Assembly: GCA_036493595.1 (NCBI GenBank)
Contig: DASXPN010000120.1
Location: forward strand, 1-51,051
Origin: DATAES01 sp036493595
GTDB lineage: Bacteria > Actinomycetota > Acidimicrobiia > Acidimicrobiales > JACDCH01
DNA length: 51,051 nt
Direction of reading: 5' to 3'
The notes below the pieces were generated by a model. That model did no database searches. It saw only the letters and a list, made by a program, of their open reading frames with translations, and was not told where the DNA came from. The number at the start of each line of letters is the position of its first letter. The stretch's first letter is position 1. The position numbers and the translations under genes were made by a program. This document shows positions 39,609 through 49,093 of the stretch, in pieces.

Positions 39609-40172
39609 GTGCTCGTGCTGTGCACCGGCAACATCTGCCGCTCGCCGATGGCGGAGGGACTCTTGCGGCGCCGGCTCTCGGAGAGGGGAGTGGTGGCCAC
39701 GGTGGCATCCGCCGGACTCTCACTCGTCGATCGGCCCGCCACGCCGGATGCGGTCGCGGCCGCGTCCGCCTACGGCGTCGACATCAGCCCGCATCGCAGC
39801 CGGATCATGAGCGCCGCCTTGGTGCGTGACGCCGACCTGATCGTCGCGATGGAGCGGCTCCATGCCCGTGAGGTGTTCATGCTCGATCGCACGGCCGCCG
39901 AGAGGTGCTTCACGCTCAAAGAGCTCGTGCGGCGCGGAACCGCCATCGGCCCGAGACCGGCGGACGAACCCCTCGCCGCCTGGCTTCGTCGAGCCGCGGC
40001 CGCACGGCGACCGGCAGAGCTCATGGGCGCGTCAGTGGACGACGACGTGGCCGACCCGTACCAGCGCGCGCGGGTGAACTACGACCGCTGCATCGATGAG
40101 ATCGACGGGCTGGTGACGCGGCTGGTCGACCTCGCCTGGCCCGTCCCCGCGACTCGAGAAGGGGTCGCCTGA
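39609..40172 (+). CDS. Low-molecular-weight protein-tyrosine phosphatase
   Basis: This 187-residue enzyme has the P-loop CTGNICRS (C5-x5-R11) at its N-terminus and the acid DPY (VADPYQRA) near the C-terminus, both needed for catalysis. The middle contains a segment from an arsenate-reductase-like fold (AGLSLVDRPATPDAVAAASAYGVDISPHRSR). Related enzymes dephosphorylate protein kinases or exopolysaccharide regulators. GTG at 39609 puts the P-loop at residue 5, the family position. It ends 2 bp before rpiB, suggesting an operon with rpiB and glyA. Confidence 0.88.
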   Translation: MLVLCTGNICRSPMAEGLLRRRLSERGVVATVASAGLSLVDRPATPDAVAAASAYGVDISPHRSRIMSAALVRDADLIVAMERLHAREVFMLDRTAAERCFTLKELVRRGTAIGPRPADEPLAAWLRRAAAARRPAELMGASVDDDVADPYQRARVNYDRCIDEIDGLVTRLVDLAWPVPATREGVA

Positions 40173-40174
40173 TC

Positions 40175-40627
40175 ATGCGGGTCGCCATCGGATCGGATCA
40201 CGCCGGCTTCACGCTGAAGCAGCACCTCATCGGTGTCCTTCACGATCTCGGCCACGATGTCGACGACCAGGGCACGCACAGCGAGGAGCCGGTCGACTAT
40301 CCGGACATCTGCGCGGGTGTGGCGCGCACGGTCGTGCGCGGCGATGCCGATCGAGGCATCGTCCTCGGCGGGAGCGGACAAGGCGAGCAACTCGCGGCCA
40401 ACAAGGTGCGCGGCGCTCGGGCCGCGCTCTGCAACGACCTGTTCACCGCACGCCTCTCGCGTGCGCACAACAACGCGAACGTGTTGTCGATGGGCGGACG
40501 CATCGTCGCGCCGGGATTGGCCGACGAGATCCTGAGGGTCTGGCTCGACACCCCGTTCGACGGTGGCCGCCACGAAGCGCGCCTCGCGCAGGTGGCGAAG
40601 ATCGAAGAGGAGGAGAGAACAACATGA
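40175..40627 (+). CDS. rpiB: Ribose-5-phosphate isomerase B
   Basis: This 150-residue enzyme interconverts ribose-5-phosphate and ribulose-5-phosphate. MRVAIGSDHAGFTLKQ, GTHSEEPVDYPD, the anion-binding LGGSGQGEQLAANKVRGARAALC and ARLSRAHNNANVLSMGGR are present. GSGQGEQ in place of GTGIGMS is the form seen in actinobacteria (for example Mtb RpiB). It lies 2 bp after the phosphatase gene and 49 bp before glyA, the gap being filled by a GC palindrome element. Confidence 0.95.
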   Translation: MRVAIGSDHAGFTLKQHLIGVLHDLGHDVDDQGTHSEEPVDYPDICAGVARTVVRGDADRGIVLGGSGQGEQLAANKVRGARAALCNDLFTARLSRAHNNANVLSMGGRIVAPGLADEILRVWLDTPFDGGRHEARLAQVAKIEEEERTT

Positions 40628-40643
40628 CAGGGAGCCGCACGCA

Positions 40644-40669
40644 GATGGGGTCCGGGGGCGCAGCCCCCG
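40644..40669 (+). repeat. 26-bp GC palindrome element before glyA
   Basis: GATGGGGTCCGGGGGCGCAG continues CCCCCG: arms CGGGGGC and GCCCCCG with GCA loop, ending 7 nt before the glyA ATG. The rpiB end (AACATGACAG) and glyA start (AACATGACCG) on either side look alike, as if the element inserted with duplication of its target. Confidence 0.85.
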
Positions 40670-40676
40670 CAGGAAC

Positions 40677-41935
<1,259 letters not shown>

Positions 41936-41939
<4 letters not shown>

Positions 41940-43123
41940 CCGCGGCGTACGCGATCGTCTTCGGCGCCACGTTCCTCACCACGCTGGTGCTGACGCCGCT
42001 GGTTCGGCGGTTGTGCATCCGGCGCGGCATCTTGGTCCCGCCGAGCATCAGAGCAGTGCACCAGACGCCGATCCCGAACATCGGCGGCCTCGCCATGCTC
42101 GGCGGTTTGCTCGTCGGCATGGGCGTTGCCGCGTCGCTCGGGAAGTTCAAGGAAGTGTTCGAGTCGAGCTCCGTGCCGCTGGGCGTCATCATCGGCGCGC
42201 TCGTCATCTTCACCACCGGCCTCATCGACGAGTTGCGCAAGGTCCGAGGTGGGGAGGTGTCGGCACCGGCGAAGCTGGCCGGGATGGTGCTCGCGGGCAG
42301 CGTGCTGTCCCTCGCCGGAGTGAGCACGATCTTCTTCCGCGTGCCGTTCCTCGGCATCTTCTCGTTGACGCCGGACCTGTCGGCGTTCGTCACCGTCGTG
42401 TGGGTCGTCGGCATGGCCAACGCGATCAACCTCATCGACGGCCTCGACGGTCTGGCGGCCGGCATCACCGCGATCGCGGCGGGGTCGTTCTTCGTCTACG
42501 GCGCGCGTCTCGACCACGTGGGCGTGCTCGTGCCGGGCAACATCGGGCCGCTGCTCGCGCTCATCACCGCCGCGGTCTGCCTCGGCTTCCTGCCGTGGAA
42601 CTTCCACCCCGCCAAGATCATCATGGGCGACTGCGGCGCTCTGTTGCTCGGGCTTCTCATGGCCTCGTCGACGATCGCCGTGGGCGGCTCGACCGACACG
42701 GTGTTCAGCGGTCAGTCGTTCTTCTTCTTCGCCCCGTTGTTCATCCCGCTCGTCATCCTCGGTGTGCCGATCATCGACACGTTGTTCGCGATCGTCCGCA
42801 GGGCAACGCGCCGCGCCGGGGTGGCCACCGCGGACAAGGCGCACCTTCACCACCGGCTCATGCGCCTCGGTCACGGCCAGCGCCGCAGCGTCCTCATCCT
42901 CTGGGCGTGGACCGCGCTGCTCTCCGGACTCGTCCTCTATCCGACCTACACGGGACGGGGTGACGCGGTCGTGCCGGTCGGCATCGCCGCCCTCGGCCTC
43001 TTGCTGTTCACCGTCTTCCATCCGGGCGCCCGCCAAGCTCGTCACAACGGCGAGGACAAGGCCGGTACGAACGGCGACGGTGACTCGGGCCCGCCGTTGG
43101 CGGCGGCGGAGGCCCGCCACTAG
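41936..43123 (+). CDS. wecA: Undecaprenyl-phosphate GlcNAc-1-phosphate transferase (WecA/MraY family)
   Basis: This 395-residue membrane protein has about ten helices and the polyprenyl-phosphate sugar-1-phosphate transferase motifs: PIPNIGGLAMLGG, the DD-like IDELRK, NAINLIDGLDGLAAG (catalytic aspartates), MGDCGALLLG, and the HxHHRLMRLG loop (AHLHHRLMRLGHGQ). It begins linkage-unit synthesis for a cell-wall polymer, consistent with the LCP ligase upstream. It lies just before the atp operon, as rfe/wecA does in M. tuberculosis. The GTG start is inside the glyA stop. Confidence 0.93.
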
Positions 43124-43190
43124 GGTCGTCCGCCGTCACCGGCCCGGATCCCAGTCTGCTCGCGGTTTTCGTCGTATCAGCAGATGGAAT

Positions 43191-43220
43191 TTGCACGGCC
43201 GAAACCGTGTGTTCTAGATT
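43191..43220 (+). promoter_or_regulatory. Putative promoter of the ATP synthase operon
   Basis: TTGCAC (43191-43196) and TAGATT (43215-43220) are 18 bp apart in the 132-bp gap between wecA and atpZ, a stretch with lower GC content than its surroundings. It would give a leader of about 30 nt. Confidence 0.45.
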
Positions 43221-43255
43221 GCGAAAGTATTCACAAGGTCTGACGGGGACGCCAG

Positions 43256-43519
43256 ATGGACCTCAACGAGCGACGCGAACTGAACAACGGGTTCGGAGAG
43301 GCACTCGCCCGGGCTTTCGAGCTGGTGCTGACCCCGGTCATCTTCGGATTCTTCGGGTGGCTGCTCGACGGCAGGCTCGGCACCCGTCCCGTGTTCATGC
43401 TCCTCTTCTTCGCACTGGTGATGGGATACGAGTTCTGGAAGCACTTCTCCATGTACGACGCGGCGATGAAGCGCCACGAGCAGCAGCTCCCCGGTTCCCG
43501 TCCGCGGGCGGACTCATGA
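43256..43519 (+). CDS. atpZ: AtpZ/AtpI-like small membrane protein
   Basis: This 87-residue protein has two short membrane helices (LVLTPVIFGFFGWLLDGRLG, RPVFMLLFFALVMGYEFWK) separated by a GLGTRP-like turn, the AtpZ/AtpI pattern of ATP synthase assembly or magnesium-transport proteins. It overlaps the next gene by 4 bp (ATGA) and starts the atp operon. It is not to be confused with the longer AtpI-like protein that follows. Confidence 0.83.
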   Translation: MDLNERRELNNGFGEALARAFELVLTPVIFGFFGWLLDGRLGTRPVFMLLFFALVMGYEFWKHFSMYDAAMKRHEQQLPGSRPRADS

Positions 43520-43983
43520 CCGCCGACAAGCCGCGTCTCGCCGGCGACGGTGGCTCGACCGACGTACAACCTGTCGAGGACGTCGAGACCCAACTCGCGC
43601 TGGACATGCTCAAGCATGCGGTGCCGTTCGCACCCGTGATCGTGCTGCTGTCCTGGCTGATCTGGGGATCGCGCGGTGCCTGGTCGGCGTTGCTCGCCGT
43701 GGCCGTCGTTGTCGTCAACCTTCTCTTGTCGTCGATCTCGCTCGCGTGGGCAGCCAGGGTGTCACCGACGGCGCTGATGGGCGTCGCGCTCGGCGGCTTC
43801 CTCGCCCGCATGATGCTCGTCACCGCGGTGGTCGTCGCCGTGAAGGGCACCGCCTGGGTCGATCTGACCGCGCTGGCCGTGGCCATCCTCGTGACCCACC
43901 TCACCTTGCTCGTCTGGGAGACCCGTTACATAGGCGCCAACCTCGCGTACCCGGGTCTCAAGCCTCCGCAGAAAGGCGCGTGA
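43516..43983 (+). CDS. atpI: ATP synthase I-like membrane protein (AtpI)
   Basis: This 155-residue protein has four predicted helices (FAPVIVLLSWLIWGSRG, SALLAVAVVVVNLLLSSISLAWAA, ALMGVALGGFLARMMLVTAVVVAVKG, LTALAVAILVTHLTLLVWETRYI), the ATP_synt_I fold found before atpB in many actinobacteria, where it helps c-ring assembly. The N-terminal 35 residues are hydrophilic. It overlaps atpZ by 4 bp and atpB by 1 bp (TGATG), so translation is coupled. Confidence 0.83.
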   Translation: MTADKPRLAGDGGSTDVQPVEDVETQLALDMLKHAVPFAPVIVLLSWLIWGSRGAWSALLAVAVVVVNLLLSSISLAWAARVSPTALMGVALGGFLARMMLVTAVVVAVKGTAWVDLTALAVAILVTHLTLLVWETRYIGANLAYPGLKPPQKGA

Positions 43984-44753
43984 TGCCGTCGCTACTCGCT
44001 CTCGAGTTCCCGCCGATCAGCCACGCGGTCGAATGGCCGATCATCTTCGGCGGCGACTGGCTCGGGGTCAACAAAGTCGTGCTGCTGATGTGGCTGTCCG
44101 TCATCATCGTGTTCGCGTTCTTCCTCGTGGCCAGCAGGCGTCAGCAACTGGTGCCTGTCGGCGTGCAGAACATCGCGGAGTCGACGGTCGACTTCATCCG
44201 CAACGGCATCATCCTGCAGACGATGGGCGAGGACGGCCTCTTCTACACGCCGTTCCTTCTGATGCTCTTCAGCTTCATCTTCGTGTGCAACATCTGGGAG
44301 GTCATCCCGATTGCGCAGATGCCGGTCAACGCTCGCATCGCCCTACCGATGTTCATGGCGCTGCTCGTGTACTTCATGTACCACATCGTCGGTATCAAGC
44401 GGCAGGGCGTCGGCGGCTACCTGAAGTCGTCGCTCATCCCGCCGGGTGTGCCCAAGCCGATCCTGCCGTTGCTGATGTTCATCGAGTTGATCACGCTGCT
44501 GATCACCAGGCCGCTGTCCCTCTGCGTGCGGTTGTTCGCCAACATGTTCGCCGGCCACCTCCTGCTCATCACCTTCGCCATCATCTCCGCGACCCTGTTC
44601 GCGGTGCAGTGGCAGATCGTCATCCTGCCGTTCTCCGGATTCCTGCTGATCGCACTGACCGGCTTCGAGGTCCTCGTCGCGTTCTTGCAGGCGTTCATCT
44701 TCACGATCCTGGCTGCCGTGTATCTCGGCAGTTCCATGCACCCCGAGCACTGA
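43983..44753 (+). CDS. atpB: F1F0 ATP synthase subunit a
   Basis: This 256-residue membrane subunit forms the proton half-channels. The essential arginine lies in RPLSLCVRLFANMFAGHLLL, with the conserved glutamate region TGFEVLVAFLQAFIFTILAAVYLGSSM at the end. About six helices are visible. The ATG at 43983 overlaps the atpI stop. AAGGAG follows the stop and serves atpE. Confidence 0.96.
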   Translation: MPSLLALEFPPISHAVEWPIIFGGDWLGVNKVVLLMWLSVIIVFAFFLVASRRQQLVPVGVQNIAESTVDFIRNGIILQTMGEDGLFYTPFLLMLFSFIFVCNIWEVIPIAQMPVNARIALPMFMALLVYFMYHIVGIKRQGVGGYLKSSLIPPGVPKPILPLLMFIELITLLITRPLSLCVRLFANMFAGHLLLITFAIISATLFAVQWQIVILPFSGFLLIALTGFEVLVAFLQAFIFTILAAVYLGSSMHPEH

Positions 44754-44771
44754 CCCTAAGGAGAATCCAAA

Positions 44772-45035
44772 GTGCTTTCTGTCCTTGCTCAAGCGGCGCA
44801 GTCCACGCCGGACATCACACCAGGCCTCACGGCCATCGGCCGAGGCATCGTCTACGGCGGGGCGGCCATCGGCCCCGGCATCGGCATCGGCTTGGTCGTC
44901 GGCAACGCCATCACGGCGATGTCTCGACAGCCGGAGTCGGCAGGCATGGTGCGCACCACCATGTTCCTCGGCATCGCGTTCACCGAGGCGCTCGCGCTCT
45001 TCGGGTTCGTGCTCGCGTTCATCATCTCGGGTTAG
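44772..45035 (+). CDS. atpE: F1F0 ATP synthase subunit c
   Basis: This 87-residue hairpin protein forms the rotor ring. The GIVYGGAAIGPGIGIGLVVGNAI helix has the glycine-rich ring face, the loop is SRQPE, and the proton-carrying carboxylate is E72 in FTEALALFGF. The absence of Na+-site polar residues near E72 suggests proton coupling. The start is a GTG with a strong AAGGAG upstream. The 10 extra residues before the first helix (LSVLAQAAQSTPDITPG) are within the family range. Confidence 0.96.
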   Translation: MLSVLAQAAQSTPDITPGLTAIGRGIVYGGAAIGPGIGIGLVVGNAITAMSRQPESAGMVRTTMFLGIAFTEALALFGFVLAFIISG

Positions 45036-45046
45036 GGGTACTCGCC

Positions 45047-45745
45047 ATGCGCATCCGAAAGGTGATCGCGGCGAGCTTGCTGGTCGGCGGAGTGCTGGTC
45101 GGCGGACTGCTGGTGCTCGCGCCAGGCGTCGCGTCGGCACAGCAGCCGTCCACCACCACTACGACCGTGAAGTTGCCCGAGGCCAACGAGGACTGCATCA
45201 AGCTCCTCGAGAATCCGAACAACAAGATCGACGACTGCCAGAAGGCGCCGAGCCCGATTCTTCCCGCGAAGAACGAGCTCATCTGGGGCACCATCTCGTT
45301 CGTCGTCCTCTTCGTGCTCCTTTGGAAGTTCGCGTGGCCGGGGCTGAAGGGCAGCATGGCGACGAGGACGGAGCGGATCCGCGACGACCTGCAGGCGGCC
45401 GACACGGCCAAGGCCGACGCCGAGAACCTGCTCTCCGAGTACCGCGCGCAACTACACGATGCTCGCGACGAGTCGGCTCGCATCATCGAGGAGTCTCGCC
45501 AGCAGGCGGACGCGCTTCGTCGTGATCAAGAGCAGCGACTGCAGACCGAGCTCGCCGGCATGCGCGAGCGTGCCGCAGTCGACGTCGAGTCCGCGAAGCA
45601 GCAGGCGATCGCCGACCTGCGCCGTGAGGTCACGACGCTGGCCATCGGCGCCGCCGAGATCATCGTGCAGCGCAACCTCGATCGTCCGACGCAAGAGCAA
45701 CTGGTCGAGAACTACATCGCCCAGGTCGGGAGCAGGGCGAACTGA
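45047..45745 (+). CDS. atpF: F1F0 ATP synthase subunit b with N-terminal signal-peptide-like extension
   Basis: This 232-residue stator subunit has the usual membrane helix (NELIWGTISFVVLFVLLWKFAWP, about 76-98) and long amphipathic coiled coil to the C-terminus. In front lies something unusual: a typical Sec signal peptide (RIRK, hydrophobic run, APGVASA with a cleavage site near 31), then a Thr-rich and acidic stretch with C50 and C64. If cleaved, the protein would have an extracytoplasmic N-terminal domain of about 45 residues. Standard b subunits are about 160-170 residues. The ATG at 45047 is 11 bp after atpE, so this start is well placed. It overlaps atpH by 1 bp. Confidence 0.92.
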   Translation: MRIRKVIAASLLVGGVLVGGLLVLAPGVASAQQPSTTTTTVKLPEANEDCIKLLENPNNKIDDCQKAPSPILPAKNELIWGTISFVVLFVLLWKFAWPGLKGSMATRTERIRDDLQAADTAKADAENLLSEYRAQLHDARDESARIIEESRQQADALRRDQEQRLQTELAGMRERAAVDVESAKQQAIADLRREVTTLAIGAAEIIVQRNLDRPTQEQLVENYIAQVGSRAN

Positions 45746-46290
45746 TGAGTGATGTCGCGGAGCGGCCTACCGGTCGCATCGGTGCCTACGCCGACGCGAT
45801 GTTCGATGTCGCGCAGGCCGAAGGCATTCTGAGCGAAGTCGAGGACGAACTGTTCCGGTTCGCTCGCGCCTTCGAGGGCTCCGACGAGCTGCGTGAAGCG
45901 TTGACCGACGCGCACATCCCGGCCAGTCGCCGTCAACAGATCGTCGAGGATCTTCTCGGCCCCCGCGCCACCCACGTCACCACCGCGTTGATCTCCATGG
46001 TGGTCGGCGCCGGTCGTTCCCGTGAGCTTCCGACGATCATCGACTCGCTCGTCCGCAAGTCGGCTGCCGTGCAGAAGAAGGCCGTCGCCGAAGTGCGGTC
46101 GGCCATCGAGCTCACACCCGAGCAGCGGCAGCGGCTGGCCGGCGCCATCGAGAAGGCCACCGGCAAGTCGGTCGAGGTCAAGGTCGTCGTCGACCCGACC
46201 GTGCTCGGCGGCCTCCTCACGACGGTGGGCGACACGGTCATCGACGGCTCGGTCCGCACTCGTCTCGAACAACTCAAGAACTCGCTCTAG
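45745..46290 (+). CDS. atpH: F1F0 ATP synthase subunit delta
   Basis: This 181-residue stator subunit links the b dimer to the F1 head. RIGAYADAMFDVAQAEG at the N-terminus and the closing KVVVDPTVLGGLLTTVGDTVIDGSVRTRLEQLKNSL are the OSCP/delta hallmarks. Unlike in mycobacteria, where a b-delta fusion occurs, delta is a separate normal-length gene here. Starts in the atpF stop (TGATG) and ends 15 bp before atpA. Confidence 0.96.
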   Translation: MSDVAERPTGRIGAYADAMFDVAQAEGILSEVEDELFRFARAFEGSDELREALTDAHIPASRRQQIVEDLLGPRATHVTTALISMVVGAGRSRELPTIIDSLVRKSAAVQKKAVAEVRSAIELTPEQRQRLAGAIEKATGKSVEVKVVVDPTVLGGLLTTVGDTVIDGSVRTRLEQLKNSL

Positions 46291-46305
46291 GGAGCAGGAG
46301 CACGC

Positions 46306-47856
46306 ATGGCTGAGCTCACCATCAACACCGACGACATCGCGGCGGCGCTGCAGAAGAACCTCGCCGACTTCAAGCCCGACATGTCGATCTCCCAAGTCGG
46401 GCGCATCCTCGAGGTCGGCGACGGCATCGCCCGCGTCTCAGGGCTTCCCGACGCCGCGGTCAACGAGCTGCTCGAGTTCGAGGACGGGACCCTAGGCCTC
46501 GCGCTGAACCTCGACGAAGAGTCCATCGGTACGGTCGTGCTCGGCGACAGCTCATCCATCGAGGAAGGTCAGACGGTCAAGGCGACCGGCCGCATCCTGT
46601 CGGTCCCTGTCGGCGACGGCCTGCTCGGCCGTGTTGTCAATGGATTGGGCGAGCCCATCGACGGTCGTGGACCGCTCAACAACGTCGAGTCTCGCCGCAT
46701 GGAGATCCAGGCTCCCGGCATCACCGGTCGCAAGCCGGTGCACGAGCCGCTCCAGACCGGCATCAAGGCCATCGACTCGATGACGCCGATCGGTCGTGGT
46801 CAGCGTGAGCTCGTCATCGGCGACCGCAAGACCGGCAAGACGACGGTGTGCGTCGACACGATCCTGAACCAGAAGGGTCAGGGCGTGAAGTGCATCTACG
46901 TCGCCATCGGTCAGAAGGGCTCGACGGTGGCGAACACCGTGAGCATTCTCACCGAGCACGGCGCGATGGACTACACGGTCGTCGTGTCGGCACCGGCATC
47001 GGACTCCGCGCCGTTCAAGTACCTCGCTCCCTACGCCGGTTGCGCGATGGGGCAGCACTGGATGGAGAACGGCGAACACGCGCTCATCGTGTACGACGAC
47101 CTGTCGAAGCAGGCCGAGGCCTACCGGCAGATGTCGTTGTTGCTCCGCCGCCCACCGGGCCGCGAGGCATACCCCGGCGACGTCTTCTACTTGCACAGCC
47201 GCCTGCTCGAGCGGGCCGCCAAGCTGAGCGACGACCGCGGCGCGGGGTCGCTGACGGCGCTTCCGATCATCGAGACCAAGGCCGGCGACGTGTCGGCGTA
47301 CATCCCGACCAACGTGATCTCGATCACCGACGGCCAGGTGTATCTCATCGAGGACCTCTTCAAGTCGGGTGTTCGTCCCGCAGTCGACGTCGGCATCTCG
47401 GTCTCACGAGTCGGCGGCGCCGCCCAGATCAAGGCGATGAAGTCGGTGTCCGGCACGCTCAAGCTCGACCTCGCGCAGTTCCGCGAGCTCGAGGCCTTCG
47501 CCACATTCGGTTCCGAGCTCGACAAGGTCTCGGCCGCCCAGCTCGAGCGTGGTTACCGGCTCACCGAGCTACTGAAGCAGAACCTCAACTCGCCGATGTC
47601 GGTCGAGGAGCAGGTCGTCTCGATCTTCGCCGGCACCGGCGGCTACCTCGACGACATCCCGGTGGCGGACGTGAAGCGATTCGAGCAAGAACTGCACGAG
47701 TACATCCGCACCCGCCACGGCGACATCCTCGACACCGTCCGCACGTCGGGAGCGCTACCCGACGGCGACGCCCTGGCCAACGCCGTCGACGCGTTCAAAG
47801 AGCAGTTCCAACCCACCGAAGTCGCCGACGCATCCACCGAGGACGGGCGGGAGTAA
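46306..47856 (+). CDS. atpA: F1F0 ATP synthase subunit alpha
   Basis: This 516-residue subunit has the N-terminal beta barrel (QVGRILEVGDGIARVSGLP), the nucleotide-binding domain with P-loop GDRKTGKTTVC, and the C-terminal helical bundle. The conserved arginine finger region is GISVSRVGGAAQIKAMKSVSGTLK. GGAGCAGGAG lies in front of the ATG. After the stop comes an unusual 270-bp gap filled with repeats, whereas all other genes in this operon are packed within 20 bp. Confidence 0.97.
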   Translation: MAELTINTDDIAAALQKNLADFKPDMSISQVGRILEVGDGIARVSGLPDAAVNELLEFEDGTLGLALNLDEESIGTVVLGDSSSIEEGQTVKATGRILSVPVGDGLLGRVVNGLGEPIDGRGPLNNVESRRMEIQAPGITGRKPVHEPLQTGIKAIDSMTPIGRGQRELVIGDRKTGKTTVCVDTILNQKGQGVKCIYVAIGQKGSTVANTVSILTEHGAMDYTVVVSAPASDSAPFKYLAPYAGCAMGQHWMENGEHALIVYDDLSKQAEAYRQMSLLLRRPPGREAYPGDVFYLHSRLLERAAKLSDDRGAGSLTALPIIETKAGDVSAYIPTNVISITDGQVYLIEDLFKSGVRPAVDVGISVSRVGGAAQIKAMKSVSGTLKLDLAQFRELEAFATFGSELDKVSAAQLERGYRLTELLKQNLNSPMSVEEQVVSIFAGTGGYLDDIPVADVKRFEQELHEYIRTRHGDILDTVRTSGALPDGDALANAVDAFKEQFQPTEVADASTEDGRE

Positions 47857-47862
47857 CAGGGT

Positions 47863-48122
47863 GCGAGGCGCCAGCCAATTCCCGCGCAGGTCGCCGTCGG
47901 CGCCGCGAGGCGCCAGGCAGTTCCCGCGCGGGTCGGCGAGGGAAGCGTTCGCGACGAGCCGACACTCCGCGGAGACAGCGAGCGCAGCGAGCGCTCGGAG
48001 CGGAGCAAGTGCGCGGACGTTGTCCCTGGGATCTTTGCCGCGCGGGTCGGCGAGGGAAGCGCCAGCGACGAGCCGACACTCCGCGGAGACAGCGAGCGCA
48101 GCGAGCGCTCGGAGCGGAGCAA
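47863..48122 (+). repeat. Tandem and direct repeat block between atpA and atpG
   Basis: Two nested repeats fill the gap. A 31-bp unit (47863-47893 and 47905-47935) is followed by an 85-bp unit at 47924-48008 repeated at 48038-48122 with three mismatches. The 85-bp unit holds AGCGAGCGCAGCGAGC-type palindromes able to fold into GC-rich hairpins. The second copy ends in CGGAGC, providing GGAG about 7 nt before the atpG ATG. No open frame with coding character crosses the block. Confidence 0.9.
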
Positions 48123-48126
48123 AATA

Positions 48127-49092
48127 ATGGCTGGGGGTCAGGAACGGATTCTTCGGCGGCGGATCAAGACCGTCGAGTCGACGAAGAAGATCACGAAGGC
48201 AATGGAGCTCATCGCCGCGTCGCGCATCGTGAAGGCGCAGCAGCGTGTCGCCGCGGCGCGGCCGTACAGCGAGCGCATCACCGAGGTCATCCGCAACCTG
48301 GCCGCGGGGGGCGCGGGGCTCGACCATCCCTTGCTCAAGCCGAGCGACGAGATCCATACGGTTGCGTATGTCGCCATCACCGCCGACCGCGGTCTCGCCG
48401 GCGGCTACAACAACAACGTCATCCGCGCCACCGAGCGGGCCATGCGCGCTGACCGGGAGGCCGGTCGCGATCCGAAGCTCTACGTCGTGGGCAAGAAGGC
48501 GCAGACCTACTTCCGCTTCCGCGCGGTGCCGATCGAGGCGACGTTCCTGGGCGTGACCGATCAGCCGACGTACGAGCAGGCCCGAGAGATCGCCCACGCA
48601 GTTGCGTCGGCGTTCGGTGAGCGCGAGGTCGACACGGTCGACCTCGTCTACACGCAGTTCTTGTCCGCCGGCTCGCAGCGCGTCGTCGTGCGCCGGTTGA
48701 TGCCGCTCGACACGTCCAAGCTCGAAGATGTCGCCGAGGGCGGGATGACGGCGGGTTACGAATTCGAGCCCGATCCCGACAGCATCCTCGAGCGCCTGCT
48801 GCCCCGTTACGCGGAGGCTCGCCTGTTCGCGGCGCTGCTCGATGCTTCGGCTTCGGAGCATGCGGCGCGCCAGCGAGCGATGAAGTCCGCCACCGACAAC
48901 GCGGAGGATCTCATCAAGACGCTCAGCCGCGCCATGAACCGTGCCCGCCAGGACGCCATCACGACCGAGATCATGGAGATCGTCGGTGGCGCCGAGGCCC
49001 TGCGGCAGTCCGGCAGTGACGGCCACGACCTGCTGCCCGATCATCTCGTCTCGCAAGACCTCTTGCTCGATTCGCCCATCGCGAGGAACTGA
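48127..49092 (+). CDS. atpG: F1F0 ATP synthase subunit gamma
   Basis: This 321-residue subunit is the central shaft. RRRIKTVESTKKITKAMELIAASRIVKAQQRVAAARPYSERI at the N-terminus (first of the two long helices, described in parts) and the C-terminal RQRAMKSATDNAEDLIKTLSRAMNRARQDAITTEIMEIVGGAEAL region pair as the coiled-coil axle. About 30 residues longer than the usual 290. The Shine-Dalgarno comes from the repeat block upstream. It ends 1 bp before the atpD start context (TGACATG). Confidence 0.96.
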   Translation: MAGGQERILRRRIKTVESTKKITKAMELIAASRIVKAQQRVAAARPYSERITEVIRNLAAGGAGLDHPLLKPSDEIHTVAYVAITADRGLAGGYNNNVIRATERAMRADREAGRDPKLYVVGKKAQTYFRFRAVPIEATFLGVTDQPTYEQAREIAHAVASAFGEREVDTVDLVYTQFLSAGSQRVVVRRLMPLDTSKLEDVAEGGMTAGYEFEPDPDSILERLLPRYAEARLFAALLDASASEHAARQRAMKSATDNAEDLIKTLSRAMNRARQDAITTEIMEIVGGAEALRQSGSDGHDLLPDHLVSQDLLLDSPIARN

Positions 49093-49093
49093 C

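Noticed and set aside
47863..48122. A small gene in the atpA-atpG gap
   Set aside because: All frames across it give low-complexity repeats (for example RSERSLRSLSPRS) due to the DNA repeat itself.
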